This document shows positions 9,306 to 18,938 of a stretch of DNA of 64,000 bases, in pieces (position 1 is the stretch's first letter; each line of letters opens with the position of its first letter). The notes under the pieces are model-generated. The model did not search any database. It had not been told where the DNA came from and saw nothing but the letters and a program-made list of their open reading frames with translations. A program made the position numbers and the translations under genes. The DNA is taken from assembly GCA_943331005.2 (NCBI GenBank), contig CALQJX020000003.1:62001-126000 (forward strand), in the 5' to 3' direction. This stretch comes from Bordetella parapertussis (GTDB taxonomy: Bacteria; Bacteroidota; Bacteroidia; Chitinophagales; Chitinophagaceae).

Positions 9306-10022
9306 ATGAAGGCAATGATCTTTGCAGCAGGACTTGGCACCAGACTAAAACCATTTACCGACCATAGCCCCAAGGCACTGGCAGAGGTGAACGGCCGTTC
9401 TCTGCTGGAACATAATGTAAGATATCTGCAGCGTTTCGGCATTTATGAAGTGATCATAAACGTGCACCATTTTGCCCCCATGATACTGGAAGCAATTAAA
9501 GACAACAACGGCTACGGTAGCGAAATATGCATTTCTGACGAGCAGGACATGCTGCTGGAAACAGGTGGCGGACTAAAAAAAGCAGCTGGTTTCTTTGAAG
9601 GTGAGGAAAGTTTTGTGGTAATGAATGTAGACATTCTCACCAATCTGGATATGGGTAAAATGATTGAGGCACATACTGCAGACAATGCAATGGCAACACT
9701 CGCAGTTATGCAACGTGAATCATCAAGGCAATTACTTTTCGATAAAGAAATGATGCTTTGCGGTTGGGTAAATAATGCCACTGGTGAGGAGCGTATATCC
9801 AGGATAGTTTCCGACTCACGTAAATTCTCTTTTAGTGGTGTGCAGGTTCTTTCTGGAACTATCTTAAAAGACATTCCGTTCTCGGGCAAATTCTCTTTGA
9901 TCGATCTGTACCTACATCAGGCAAAAACAAACATACTAAAGGGATATGATCATAGTGGCAATCTGTTCATAGATGTAGGCAAACCCGGAAGTGTAGAGCA
10001 GGCTGAATACCTGTTTTCCTGA
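9306..10022 (+). CDS. Sugar-phosphate nucleotidyltransferase (MurU/HddC-like)
   Basis: Rossmann-like NTP transferase of 238 residues that couples an NTP to a sugar 1-phosphate. The signature MKAMIFAAGLGTRLKPFTDH plus SPKALAEVNG holds the nucleotide-binding loop and the conserved lysine. LLETGGGLKKA and the metal-binding VMNVDILTNLD are also typical. Length and motifs are closest to the MurU (N-acetylmuramate 1-phosphate uridylyltransferase) and HddC (heptose guanylyltransferase) branch. No partner kinase (AmgK) lies beside it, so the exact sugar is uncertain. The gene converges with recO, five bases apart. Confidence 0.85.
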   Translation: MKAMIFAAGLGTRLKPFTDHSPKALAEVNGRSLLEHNVRYLQRFGIYEVIINVHHFAPMILEAIKDNNGYGSEICISDEQDMLLETGGGLKKAAGFFEGEESFVVMNVDILTNLDMGKMIEAHTADNAMATLAVMQRESSRQLLFDKEMMLCGWVNNATGEERISRIVSDSRKFSFSGVQVLSGTILKDIPFSGKFSLIDLYLHQAKTNILKGYDHSGNLFIDVGKPGSVEQAEYLFS

Positions 10023-10027
10023 CACTT

Positions 10028-10762
10028 TTAGTGAAGGATAGTTCTGAGCACAGCCAGCGACCGCACATTGCCCAGGTGCTGGGTATGCTGTTGCAGGAAT
10101 GTTATGTACCAGTCAATTAGTCTCATCCTCATGTCGCTGCTCATTGCCAGTTCCTTTACTACATCATAAGTATCGGCCTGCAGCACTGCACCCAGTGCCC
10201 TGGCGTCTTCATAACTTGTGAAAGGAGCAATTTGAGGCGGATGGGAGGAGAAGCCACCTTCCTGCAGATCCAGGAATGGTGTTTCTTCAGAATAGTCACC
10301 TCTCAATTCATAACCCAGTAATTTACTACACTGCACCAGAAAAAAGAGCGGCGAATTGGCACATTGCTTTACAGGTGTACTATCCAGTGTGGTAAAATAG
10401 GTACAGGCAAATTCAAAGAGTTCGGGCAAGGGGGCGTGTTCAGGCAATAACCTCAGCATCAGTTCGCTGGAGAAAAGCAGAATACTGTTCTTCACCACTT
10501 CTTCATGCACACTCTTATATATATACGATGCCTGAAATTCTCTGATCCGCTGCAGGTTCTTGCCCGGCTGCATGTATACTATGAGATCCAGCATAGTACC
10601 CGGCTGAAAATAGCCTGCCTTGTTCTTGCTGGGGGTACTGCTACGCACACCTTGCACCATATAGGCCTGCACCCCATATTCTGATGTGAATAATGTAACC
10701 ACAAGGCTGGTATCACCATACTTTACGGGTCGTAATACTATGCCTCTGGTCTTTTGCAGCAT
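10028..10762 (-). CDS. recO: DNA repair protein RecO
   Basis: RecF-pathway recombination mediator that helps load RecA on SSB-coated DNA. 244 residues, the usual length. An N-terminal OB-fold carries the motif GIVLRPVKYGDTSLVVTLFT followed by GVQAYMVQGVRS. The helical middle (SSELMLRLLPEHAPLPELFE) also matches the family. Its ATG lies one base after the porZ stop codon, so the two are very likely co-transcribed and translationally coupled. Confidence 0.9.
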   Translation of the reverse strand: MLQKTRGIVLRPVKYGDTSLVVTLFTSEYGVQAYMVQGVRSSTPSKNKAGYFQPGTMLDLIVYMQPGKNLQRIREFQASYIYKSVHEEVVKNSILLFSSELMLRLLPEHAPLPELFEFACTYFTTLDSTPVKQCANSPLFFLVQCSKLLGYELRGDYSEETPFLDLQEGGFSSHPPQIAPFTSYEDARALGAVLQADTYDVVKELAMSSDMRMRLIDWYITFLQQHTQHLGNVRSLAVLRTILH

Positions 10763-10763
10763 G

Positions 10764-13058
10764 TTATTTCAGGAAAACAAGTTTGCCTGTATAGGTCTCT
10801 GCGCCATTGGCATCTGATGCAAAAATGAGATAAACACCTGTCTGTGGCCTGCGACCGGTATAATCAAGTCCATTCCAAACTGCCTGACCGCCCAAGGCTT
10901 TAGTACGATATACCAACTGGCCACTTATGTCTGTTATCCTCACATCGGCATTGGCAACCAAACCCTTAATAGCTATAGTGCCCTGATAACCCGAAGGCAC
11001 AGGGTTGGGGAAAGAAACAATATTGGAATTAGTAATACCTCCTTCTATAGCTGTACTTCTGTAGCTCACCAAACCCTGCTCTGTACCTATGTACACATCT
11101 CCGGTAACCTTGTCTATAGATATTTTCTGGATCTTGTTTGATGGAAGCGGACTGTTATCAACAGTATACCTGTATATGATCTTTCCTGCATCAGATGAGA
11201 GCAACCATACACCATCATCTGTACCTACCCATTTACGGTTGGCTCCATCCACCGCAATAGCACGCACATTGTTACCGGCAAATAAATAACCGGCATACTG
11301 GTCATACTGTACAATAGGTATATCAGCATCGCATGGAGCAGACTGAGTGAATGGCGCATTGCAATTATTCACTATTCCGATACCATTGGCAGTGCCTATC
11401 CACATATTATTATTGTTGTCTTTGGCAATGCAGTTTACCGTATTTGATGGGAGATTACCATATCCCTTTCCCGACAACAGATGATAACTTGCATCATCAG
11501 ACTTATCGGCAATGTTTTCATTAGAACCATAATTATATACCACTACACCGTCGCCATTGTAACCAACAAACCAGATCTGGTCATAGTCATCTACTACTGT
11601 CTGACCACCAAACTGCACATTAGGAATGGTGAATTTATACCATTTATTCTCCAGCGTCTTTACATAAAGCTGATGGGTAGAGAATAATGTTGTGACCCAC
11701 AAATTGCGTTTACTATCCAGTGCCATACCGGCTATCTGTCGTTTGTAAAACTCTATGGAAGGCACCATATCAAAAATAGAACCCTGATTGAGCAATTCGT
11801 AAGTACCATCCGGATTTAGTATAAAAAGACCATTGACCAATGAACCTGCATATATGACACCACTTATCTCATCTTTCAGGAACACACTAAAGTCTGCAAG
11901 AGTATCAAAAGGAGGATAGATGAACCTGGTTAAATACTTCCACTTATCATCCTTGTAATTGCTAATGCCGGCTTTGTTTCCATTAGGCGAATACTTGCCG
12001 TTAAAACCACCATGCGCTATCCACAGGTCTTTATTGTTGGCATAAATGTCATAAGAATTGAAGTCAGTAGGCCCTGTTGGCGTATAATACCCGAATTCCT
12101 TATTGTCGCTGTATTTTACCAGTCCACCAAATTCATCTGCTATCCATACCGAACCATCAGTGTTGGTAACGATCTGTTTGGGCTTGTGGCCTGTCATTAC
12201 TATAGAATCAACCAATCCGGTATTTGTAAAGATCTTGATGTTACCATTATAAGTATCAGTATTGTACTCACTCACATACAACTTACTGCCATTCACATCA
12301 GTATGAGTAATTGTACTGGGACAAGTATATACAAGATCTCTGCCAGCACCATTTACCCTGAACACCTTATCATCTGTAGCTGCATAAATGCTACCTCCCA
12401 TTTCAGATATATAATTATAGCCTTTATTGGTATCAACTATCTGCCATACCTGAAAATTCTGCAATTCCCTGCTATTGATGCTTGCTTTATATATACCATA
12501 GGTAGTAAGAGCGAACAAAGAATCTCCCCTGCCGGTAATACCTTTTACAGGTATAGCCAGACTATTTACACTGAACTCATAAGTCTCTTTGATATTCTGC
12601 TTAGCAAGGTCTATTACTATCACACCTATAGAAGTACTTAAATAGGCCAGACCATTCTGTGTGTAAACACTGTATACGTTCTTGGCACCTGCAACAGTCT
12701 TTATCTTCAGTTCTGCAATATTGTAAAAAGTGTTGTCTTTAAAAAGGTCAATGTTGCCATTGGCATATATAAGAATGGCGGTAGAGGTAGCAATATCATA
12801 GCCAACACACTGCATACCTATATCATGCATTCCTTCCACCTTGCTGAATGCCTCCACCTGTTCCTGTCTGGAATTGTAGGTATAAAAACCCTGATTGGCA
12901 ATAGCAAACAACATATTACCATCTGTAGCCAGACCAATAGCATTGTTGTAAGGCAAAAACGAACGCCATGCACCAATAGGTCTATCCTGAGCATTTGCTG
13001 CAGTGATACAAAACAAACAGGCAGATATAATGGAACGAAAAAATCGCTTAGAATTCAT
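10764..13058 (-). CDS. porZ: PorZ-like type IX secretion system protein (beta-propeller)
   Basis: 764 residues from the preferred ATG, with signal peptide MNSKRFFRSIISACLFCITA ending at ANAQ. The N-terminus of the mature protein (IGAWRSFLPYNNAIGLATDG) is typical of PorZ. It is followed by repeated propeller-blade motifs (NSLAIPVKGITGRGDSLFAL, NNNNMWIGTANGIGIVN, NRKWVGTDDGVWLL, VTGDVYIGTEQGLVSY) and a C-terminal T9SS-type beta domain (NIVSFPNPVPSGYQG to YTGKLVFLK). In Porphyromonas, PorZ is part of the surface attachment complex that supplies anionic LPS to cargo. The longer upstream frame (28 more codons) is rejected because it would bury the signal peptide. It sits directly upstream of recO. 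Confidence 0.82.
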   Translation of the reverse strand: MNSKRFFRSIISACLFCITAANAQDRPIGAWRSFLPYNNAIGLATDGNMLFAIANQGFYTYNSRQEQVEAFSKVEGMHDIGMQCVGYDIATSTAILIYANGNIDLFKDNTFYNIAELKIKTVAGAKNVYSVYTQNGLAYLSTSIGVIVIDLAKQNIKETYEFSVNSLAIPVKGITGRGDSLFALTTYGIYKASINSRELQNFQVWQIVDTNKGYNYISEMGGSIYAATDDKVFRVNGAGRDLVYTCPSTITHTDVNGSKLYVSEYNTDTYNGNIKIFTNTGLVDSIVMTGHKPKQIVTNTDGSVWIADEFGGLVKYSDNKEFGYYTPTGPTDFNSYDIYANNKDLWIAHGGFNGKYSPNGNKAGISNYKDDKWKYLTRFIYPPFDTLADFSVFLKDEISGVIYAGSLVNGLFILNPDGTYELLNQGSIFDMVPSIEFYKRQIAGMALDSKRNLWVTTLFSTHQLYVKTLENKWYKFTIPNVQFGGQTVVDDYDQIWFVGYNGDGVVVYNYGSNENIADKSDDASYHLLSGKGYGNLPSNTVNCIAKDNNNNMWIGTANGIGIVNNCNAPFTQSAPCDADIPIVQYDQYAGYLFAGNNVRAIAVDGANRKWVGTDDGVWLLSSDAGKIIYRYTVDNSPLPSNKIQKISIDKVTGDVYIGTEQGLVSYRSTAIEGGITNSNIVSFPNPVPSGYQGTIAIKGLVANADVRITDISGQLVYRTKALGGQAVWNGLDYTGRRPQTGVYLIFASDANGAETYTGKLVFLK

Positions 13059-13148
13059 CAGATACATGAATTGACAAAAATAAAGAAATAACGCAATAAG
13101 CCTGTTGGTTATTGTACAGTAAAACTCCCGGAATACTAACAACTAAAT

Positions 13149-14051
13149 TTACATACCAAGCAGCAGTGCAGCTATGGTAAATGCAGCAAAAACCACACTG
13201 GCTAACCCATTGGTATTGGCAAATGCAATGCCTACCTTACTAAGATCGTTGGGTTTCACCAGCATATGCTGATAGATAAGCATGAACACATAAAATGATG
13301 CACCCACCCAATATAGTATATGCATGTGTCCATAATAACCGGCATACAGAACAAATATAGCCGAGCATACATGTAAAAGAGAGGATACATTCAGCGCTTT
13401 GCGCACACCAAGGGCTGCAGGAATAGAATGTAATTGCTGACTTCTGTCAAACTCTTCGTCCTGCAACGCATAAATAATATCGAAACCAGAAACCCAGGTA
13501 ATAACAGAAAATGAAAACAGTAATGGGAGTAATGCAAATTTACCTGTAACAGCCAGATAAGCTCCTATAGGGGAAAGACTGAGCCCTACACCCAAAACCA
13601 AATGACACAAGGCAGTGATGCGTTTAGTATAACTATAAAACAATACTACAAACAGCGCCACAAAAGACAACCAGAAACAGGCTGTATTGATAAAGAAAGT
13701 GGTGATAATAAAAAGCACACAATTCGCTACTGTAAATGCTAACGCACTTGCCGGACTAATAACCCCGGCAGGAATTTCCCTTTTTGCAGTACGGGGGTTC
13801 ATCGCATCAAACTTACGATCGAGGTACCTGTTGAAAGACATGGCCGCACTTCTGGCAAAGACCATACAAAGCAACATCTTTACAAACAATGGCCATCTGA
13901 ATGGATCTTCCAGCCCGGCATGTTTGTTTGCTAATGTGCCCATTGTGAACCCGATAAGAGCAAAAGGCAAAGCAAAAATTGTATGACTAAACTTAACTAA
14001 TGACAGATAATCTTTTACCTTTCTGATAGGTGTTGCAACAACGGTCTCCAT
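13149..14051 (-). CDS. UbiA-family polyprenyltransferase (MqnP/UbiA-like)
   Basis: Integral membrane prenyltransferase of 300 residues with about eight hydrophobic helices. The first Asp-rich motif is NRYLDRKFDAMNPRTAKREI (about residues 74-93), and the second is DIIYALQDEEFDRSQQLHSI. Both bind the polyprenyl diphosphate and Mg2+. The sequence resembles the putative 4-hydroxybenzoate prenyltransferase subgroup that includes MqnP of the futalosine menaquinone pathway. Quinone biosynthesis is therefore likely, but the aromatic substrate is not decided by the sequence. It lies four bases downstream of the DUF1573 gene and 90 bases upstream of porZ. Confidence 0.85.
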   Translation of the reverse strand: METVVATPIRKVKDYLSLVKFSHTIFALPFALIGFTMGTLANKHAGLEDPFRWPLFVKMLLCMVFARSAAMSFNRYLDRKFDAMNPRTAKREIPAGVISPASALAFTVANCVLFIITTFFINTACFWLSFVALFVVLFYSYTKRITALCHLVLGVGLSLSPIGAYLAVTGKFALLPLLFSFSVITWVSGFDIIYALQDEEFDRSQQLHSIPAALGVRKALNVSSLLHVCSAIFVLYAGYYGHMHILYWVGASFYVFMLIYQHMLVKPNDLSKVGIAFANTNGLASVVFAAFTIAALLLGM

Positions 14052-14055
14052 CCTA

Positions 14056-14583
14056 TTAATTTATATCTGCTTCTATACCAATTGATACAGCTTCGGGCAT
14101 AGCATTCGAATGTACAATTATATTCTTCTGCTGAAAACCAGACTTACCGGCAGTATTGAATACTACGGTTATATCACCGTCACTACCCGGTGCAATAGGC
14201 CCATCGGGGTAGTTGGGAACAGTGCAACCACATGTCACATCAGTCTTAGCTATCATGAGCGGATGAAAACCAGTATTCTTAAAACGAAATGTATGTTTCA
14301 GCACTTTACCTTCAGGCTGTTTACCGAAACTATACTTTGTCTCGTAAAACTGCATGGTGGTCTTTGGCATTTGTGCAACACGCTGGCTGCGTGTAAGTGT
14401 CTGCTCGGGGTATATTTCACCACGATACACTTCGCCATCTTTACTATAAAAAACACCTTCTCCCCCACCCCTGAATCTGCGGAATAATGCATTGCGGCTA
14501 ACACCGGTTAGTTCTATTATTACCAGTGTAAAAACTGATAAAGTAAGTATCGTGAGCAGGATAGCCCTGTAGTTTTTTTCCAT
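14056..14583 (-). CDS. DUF1573 domain protein, membrane-anchored
   Basis: 175 residues. One N-terminal hydrophobic segment (about residues 7-25, AILLTILTLSVFTLVIIELT) acts as an anchor or signal. A linker precedes an Ig-like DUF1573 domain (about 85-175), recognisable from HTFRFKNTGFHPLMIAKTDV, CGCTVPNYPDGPIAPG and GKSGFQQKNIIVHSN. DUF1573 proteins are abundant in Bacteroidota and are mostly uncharacterised periplasmic proteins. It is the first gene of a likely DUF1573-ubiA-porZ-recO transcription unit. Confidence 0.85.
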   Translation of the reverse strand: MEKNYRAILLTILTLSVFTLVIIELTGVSRNALFRRFRGGGEGVFYSKDGEVYRGEIYPEQTLTRSQRVAQMPKTTMQFYETKYSFGKQPEGKVLKHTFRFKNTGFHPLMIAKTDVTCGCTVPNYPDGPIAPGSDGDITVVFNTAGKSGFQQKNIIVHSNAMPEAVSIGIEADIN

Positions 14584-14608
14584 CAGATGAGGTGTAGATC
14601 TATGGAAG

Positions 14609-14616
14609 CAAAGATA
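14609..14616 (-). promoter_or_regulatory. -7 promoter element (TATCTTTG) for DUF1573-ubiA-porZ-recO
   Basis: Perfect TAnnTTTG on the minus strand, 25 bases upstream of the DUF1573 ATG. The -33 position holds no exact TTG. Confidence 0.35.
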
Positions 14617-14708
14617 GTCATTATAGCCTTAGACGAATCTGAGTTATTTATAACCATACGTTAATGTGATCAATATCAAGGTTAACGAAAGATCCTAAAA
14701 AGAACAAA

Positions 14709-16997
14709 CTATCTAATCACAGTAAATTTACTATAATATTTACATGCACCACTTTGAAGCAAACATATATATACACCCGTCGCCAGATGCCCGATCATGA
14801 GGGTGGAGTTTCCTGACGTGGAAGCAAAATTTTTGGTCATACATACCTTGCCAGATACATCTACAATACTAACCTTTATCAGATCTTCATTCACACCTTT
14901 CCATGAAATGTTCAAAACCTCATTCGCAGGGTTAGGATATAGGTTCACTATACAGTTTTCATAAACAAGTGGCACCTGGGCTATATAGACCTTACGCTTA
15001 TAAAACTCCAGCCCGCCTCTCACATTTCCTTTTATGAGTGAATAACTACCGCTGCCGTCAATATCGCCTACAGCCACAGTAGATCTTCTGTTGCCATATC
15101 TGCCATAGGTAGTAGCAGGATGATTGTACAGACTTAATGTAGAGTCTATATAAGAATAGCGGCCATCAACTAATGAATATAATGCTGTGGTATCTCCTGT
15201 CTGAAAACCAGTATACTGATACAAATTGCCCGAGTTACTACCCATCAGCAAATAGTCTGTACCTGAAGGGTCGAGTTTGCCAATGAATGGGGCTGCATAA
15301 TTGCCAAAATTCTGAGATGGGTCTGACTTTGCCTTGCCTAACTTATTATTTGTAAGCTTCAGCTTTATAACTCCGGGAGTAGTGCTCTCATTGTGATAAA
15401 ACTGCAGATACCCATAAATATTACCTATTATAAGGTCCTTTCTTCCGTCTTTGTCTATATCATATATAAATGGTGCGGCATTACCACCTACATTTATAGT
15501 ATTACCATCTATATCTTTCAATACTAACTGATTGGGCTGCCAATCGGGTTGAACAGATTCTGATACAGCCATGTTCTTGAAATAAGATAAGGTACCATTT
15601 GTATGACCTAATATCAGATCAGTCTTACCATCATGGTCAATATCTCCTGCTGCGGGGGCAGCCCCATCAAAACTATGCACACTCATACCTGCGAAGTCTT
15701 TAGTATCTAATGTAAAAGAAGTAGTACCCGATGAAGACGTATTCTTATACAATGATAAACGACTTTTCAGTCCGCCACCTGTCTGCCTATATCCATCAGA
15801 TCCTACAAACAGATCTAACTTACCATCCTTATTGTAATCGAACAACATAGGATAACTGGCAGTTCCCAGATCTATACTTCTGTCAACCAGAAAAGAATCG
15901 GACATAAACTGCCACGAAGGTGTTCCGGAAGTAGAGTTATTCTTATAATACCAAACACAGTTATAATTCTCCGAACCGCTACCAGCATTAGGGGCTATCA
16001 GCAGGTCTTTTTTACTATCCTGATCTGCATCAATATTGAATGCAGCAGGCCATGTCGACAATGAAACCTGCTTACCACCGGTTTGCCAAAGGGTATCCTG
16101 ATCGATCATGGTATCTACCGGATAAGTTGTTTCCAGACGACCATTCTTGAGGAAAGTAAGCTCATCGAAAGATACATTACCATCCAGGTAGTCCATATCA
16201 CCATCCATATCCCAATCGAACAAACAAATAGAATTGCCGGAATGGGTAACCTTTTCTGCAGGACGCAACAAACCATTGTTATTGCAAGAATACCCTAACT
16301 GATGCGTGCGATAAAATCCCTGATAGGTCTTACCCCAGCAACGGTCCTTCAGTTTTATCCGAATACTGTCACAATCCAGATTATCCTCGACCCGCATGTT
16401 TTTGTAATAATACATATACCCCCCTGTAATATAATAGGCTACAAAATCAATATCTCCATCGCCATCCACATCTGCAATAGCAGGAATATCACCAGGGTTC
16501 ACAAAAGCATTGGCTGCACCACCTGAAAAAACATCATTGTAATAATAGAGGTTTCGGTAGAAGGTGAAACAGAGTTCATTACCTGCATTATAATAGCCTT
16601 TATATACTTCAAACCCATCATTCCCTCTGTTGAACATATCTGCAATACCATCGCAGTTGTAATCTTTCAGTTGCAGGAAGTCGTAAGCGGGAGGAAAATT
16701 CAATGCATATTGCGGTGCATATCTGTATGCAGGCGTTCCGCCCACCAAACCTATATTCACCAATGTCATCACCCCTAATCCTTTTTCAAATGCAACCAGA
16801 TCCTGCAAGCCATCGTGATTGAGATCTGCTTCTGAGAACTGCGGATTATTGAAACCGCCGCACCAGGGCATTTGCAATTCCCTACTGTAAGCATATACTT
16901 TAACGGTAGTATCGTATTGGTAGAATTCCTGTGCAAACAGCTTACCGCTCAGCAACAAGACAGATAGAAGAGTATAGAACCGGCTCATTGATATCAT
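14709..16997 (-). CDS. Secreted FG-GAP/VCBS-repeat protein with T9SS sorting domain
   Basis: 762 residues with a signal peptide ending KLFAQ (about residue 23); M4 is an alternative start. The body is an integrin-like FG-GAP/VCBS propeller. Nine Ca2+-loop motifs of the DxDxDG type are visible in order: DLNHDGLQDL, DYNCDGIADM, DVDGDGDIDF, DWDMDGDMDY, DADQDSKKDL, DYNKDGKLDL, DIDHDGKTDL, DIDKDGRKDL and the degenerate DIDGSGSYSL. The C-terminus is a type A T9SS sorting domain (NLYPNPANEVLNISW, ending YYSKFTVIR). Expected to be exported by the type IX system and Ca2+-stabilised. Binding partner unknown. Confidence 0.88.
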   Translation of the reverse strand: MISMSRFYTLLSVLLLSGKLFAQEFYQYDTTVKVYAYSRELQMPWCGGFNNPQFSEADLNHDGLQDLVAFEKGLGVMTLVNIGLVGGTPAYRYAPQYALNFPPAYDFLQLKDYNCDGIADMFNRGNDGFEVYKGYYNAGNELCFTFYRNLYYYNDVFSGGAANAFVNPGDIPAIADVDGDGDIDFVAYYITGGYMYYYKNMRVEDNLDCDSIRIKLKDRCWGKTYQGFYRTHQLGYSCNNNGLLRPAEKVTHSGNSICLFDWDMDGDMDYLDGNVSFDELTFLKNGRLETTYPVDTMIDQDTLWQTGGKQVSLSTWPAAFNIDADQDSKKDLLIAPNAGSGSENYNCVWYYKNNSTSGTPSWQFMSDSFLVDRSIDLGTASYPMLFDYNKDGKLDLFVGSDGYRQTGGGLKSRLSLYKNTSSSGTTSFTLDTKDFAGMSVHSFDGAAPAAGDIDHDGKTDLILGHTNGTLSYFKNMAVSESVQPDWQPNQLVLKDIDGNTINVGGNAAPFIYDIDKDGRKDLIIGNIYGYLQFYHNESTTPGVIKLKLTNNKLGKAKSDPSQNFGNYAAPFIGKLDPSGTDYLLMGSNSGNLYQYTGFQTGDTTALYSLVDGRYSYIDSTLSLYNHPATTYGRYGNRRSTVAVGDIDGSGSYSLIKGNVRGGLEFYKRKVYIAQVPLVYENCIVNLYPNPANEVLNISWKGVNEDLIKVSIVDVSGKVCMTKNFASTSGNSTLMIGHLATGVYICLLQSGACKYYSKFTVIR

Positions 16998-17113
16998 AGA
17001 AAAAACGCTACATAAAGTTAGCAGTATTCGTACTATTAATTACTAAAAATATTGAGAAACAGCCACATGCAAGGCTTGAACAGTAAATGAAGAACCTATT
17101 ATTAACTGCAGGT

Positions 17114-17938
17114 TTATTTGCTTTGCTCGTACTTATGCAAAGGAGATTCTGGCTCGTTTAGAAAATGCTTGTAAACCATTTTATCGGCAAAAGATGGGAA
17201 TAACTTATTCAGCCACACGGCTAGTTTACCCTGGGTAGTCATTACAATTGTGCGCTTTCTTTGCTCAACAGCGTCCATGATCAACCTCGAACACTCTTCA
17301 GCACTCATCAGTTTACCCTCATCAAGTGGGGTTTCGGCCTGGGCGCTACCATCGGCAGTTCGTGCCACATTGCGGATATTGGAAGCTGTAAAACCCGGAG
17401 AAACCCACATAACATGTGCACCTGTTTGCAGCAACTCTGTTCTCAGAGACTCCAGAAATCCCTGCATGGCAAACTTAGACGCAGAATAACCTGTGCGGCC
17501 GGGCAAACCTCTGTAACCAGCTATAGAAGATATACCTAATACAACTCCCTTATTTTTCAATATGTATGGCAGTACACTCTTGGTACAGTAAACCGTACCC
17601 CAGAAATTAATATCCATTAATTCCCTGATAACAGTGAGGTCTGCATCTTCAAATAATGCCCGCATACTTATGCCGGCATTATTGATGAGCACATCAACAC
17701 TACCCCACTTCCGGATCACCTCATTTATAAAGTTGGTACAATCGGCTTCTTTACTCACATCTGCCTGACAACAGAGCAGGTTATCAGATGGTGTGAACAT
17801 AGCCTGAAGTTTACCCAGATTGCGGGCACAGACAGCCACTTTTGCTCCACGCGAAAGCGCATCGTTGGCAAGGGCATTACCTATTCCAGAAGAACCACCG
17901 GTAATAACTACTACTTTATTATTGAGAGAAGAAGCCAT
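17114..17938 (-). CDS. Short-chain dehydrogenase/reductase (SDR)
   Basis: NAD(P)-dependent oxidoreductase of the classical SDR family, 274 residues. The Rossmann motif TGGSSGIG lies at about 14-21, NNAGIS at about 86, the catalytic serine in GISSIAGYRG, and the YxxxK pair in TGYSASK. The C-terminal tail beyond about 240 is basic. Substrate unknown. Co-directional with the haem operon but separated from hemF by 53 bases holding its own -7 element on the far side of its start, so it may be independently transcribed. Confidence 0.9.
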   Translation of the reverse strand: MASSLNNKVVVITGGSSGIGNALANDALSRGAKVAVCARNLGKLQAMFTPSDNLLCCQADVSKEADCTNFINEVIRKWGSVDVLINNAGISMRALFEDADLTVIRELMDINFWGTVYCTKSVLPYILKNKGVVLGISSIAGYRGLPGRTGYSASKFAMQGFLESLRTELLQTGAHVMWVSPGFTASNIRNVARTADGSAQAETPLDEGKLMSAEECSRLIMDAVEQRKRTIVMTTQGKLAVWLNKLFPSFADKMVYKHFLNEPESPLHKYEQSK

Positions 17939-17948
17939 AATTGATGGG

Positions 17949-17956
17949 CAAATATA
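17949..17956 (-). promoter_or_regulatory. -7 promoter element (TATATTTG) for the SDR gene
   Basis: Perfect TAnnTTTG on the minus strand, ten bases upstream of the SDR ATG. This would give a very short or absent leader. No TTG at the expected -33 distance. Confidence 0.3.
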
Positions 17957-17991
17957 AACTATATCCTATTCCTGTCTGCTACCGGCAATGA

Positions 17992-18909
17992 TCATGCCCA
18001 TTCTTTGGGATGATAGTATTGTTGCATTGCCGCTTCTCGACTACCGGGTTCCGGCTGATAATTGTAATACCAACGGGCTCGTGGAGGCAGACTCATCAGT
18101 ATACTTTCTGTACGGCCATTTGTCTTCAGCCCGAAAAGTGTGCCTCTGTCATGTACCAGATTGAACTCCACATACCTGCCTCTGCGCACTTCCTGCCACT
18201 CTATCTCTTTTTCACCAAAAGAAATATCTTTTCTTTGCTCAGCTATTGGCAGGTAAGCATCCAGAAATGCATTGCCATTGGCCTGCTGAAAAGCAAACAA
18301 CCGCTGTGCATCTACACCATCTGCCGGCCTCAGGTAATCGTAAAAAACACCACCTATACCTCTCATTTCATCTCCACGATGTTTGTTGCTGAAATATTCA
18401 TCGCAGTGTTTCTTGTAAGCAGGATACAGATCTGCACCAAAAGGATCTATTGCATTTTTCAAAGTTGTATGAAAATGACGGGCGTCTTCCTCATACAAAT
18501 AATATGGCGTAAGATCGGCTCCGCCACCAAACCAACCGTCTATACGCTCACCTTCATTATTATACAATTCAAAATATCTCCAGTTGGCATGTACGGTAGG
18601 TACATAAGGATTGAGCGGATGAATGACCAGCGAAAGTCCACAGGCGAAAAAATTGCTCTCTCCTACCTTGAATGCTTCCTGCATAGATTTTGGCAATGCA
18701 CCATGCACAACAGATGTATTCACACCTCCTTTCTCAAACACATTACCATTTGCTATGACACGCGTCTTACCTCCACCGCCTTCCTGTCTATCCCACTTAT
18801 CCTCAATAAAGACAGCCTTGCCATCTACTTTTTCCAATCCGGCACATATTTCATCCTGCAGGTTATGTATGTAGGCAACAAAACTATCCTTGATATTTAC
18901 CTCGCTCAT
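17992..18909 (-). CDS. hemF: Oxygen-dependent coproporphyrinogen III oxidase
   Basis: Converts coproporphyrinogen III to protoporphyrinogen IX using O2. 305 residues, as expected. Characteristic stretches are FFACGLSLVIHPLNPYVPTV, HANWRYFELY, the glycine-rich WFGGGADLTPYYLYEEDARH, and VRRGRYVEFNLVHDRGTLFG. Cytosolic. Last haem gene of the operon, 29 bases after hemE. Its presence rather than the radical-SAM HemN points to an aerobic lifestyle, though a HemN could be elsewhere. Confidence 0.95.
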   Translation of the reverse strand: MSEVNIKDSFVAYIHNLQDEICAGLEKVDGKAVFIEDKWDRQEGGGGKTRVIANGNVFEKGGVNTSVVHGALPKSMQEAFKVGESNFFACGLSLVIHPLNPYVPTVHANWRYFELYNNEGERIDGWFGGGADLTPYYLYEEDARHFHTTLKNAIDPFGADLYPAYKKHCDEYFSNKHRGDEMRGIGGVFYDYLRPADGVDAQRLFAFQQANGNAFLDAYLPIAEQRKDISFGEKEIEWQEVRRGRYVEFNLVHDRGTLFGLKTNGRTESILMSLPPRARWYYNYQPEPGSREAAMQQYYHPKEWA

Positions 18910-18938
18910 GGCAATTTGTATGGTAGCTTATATTTTAA

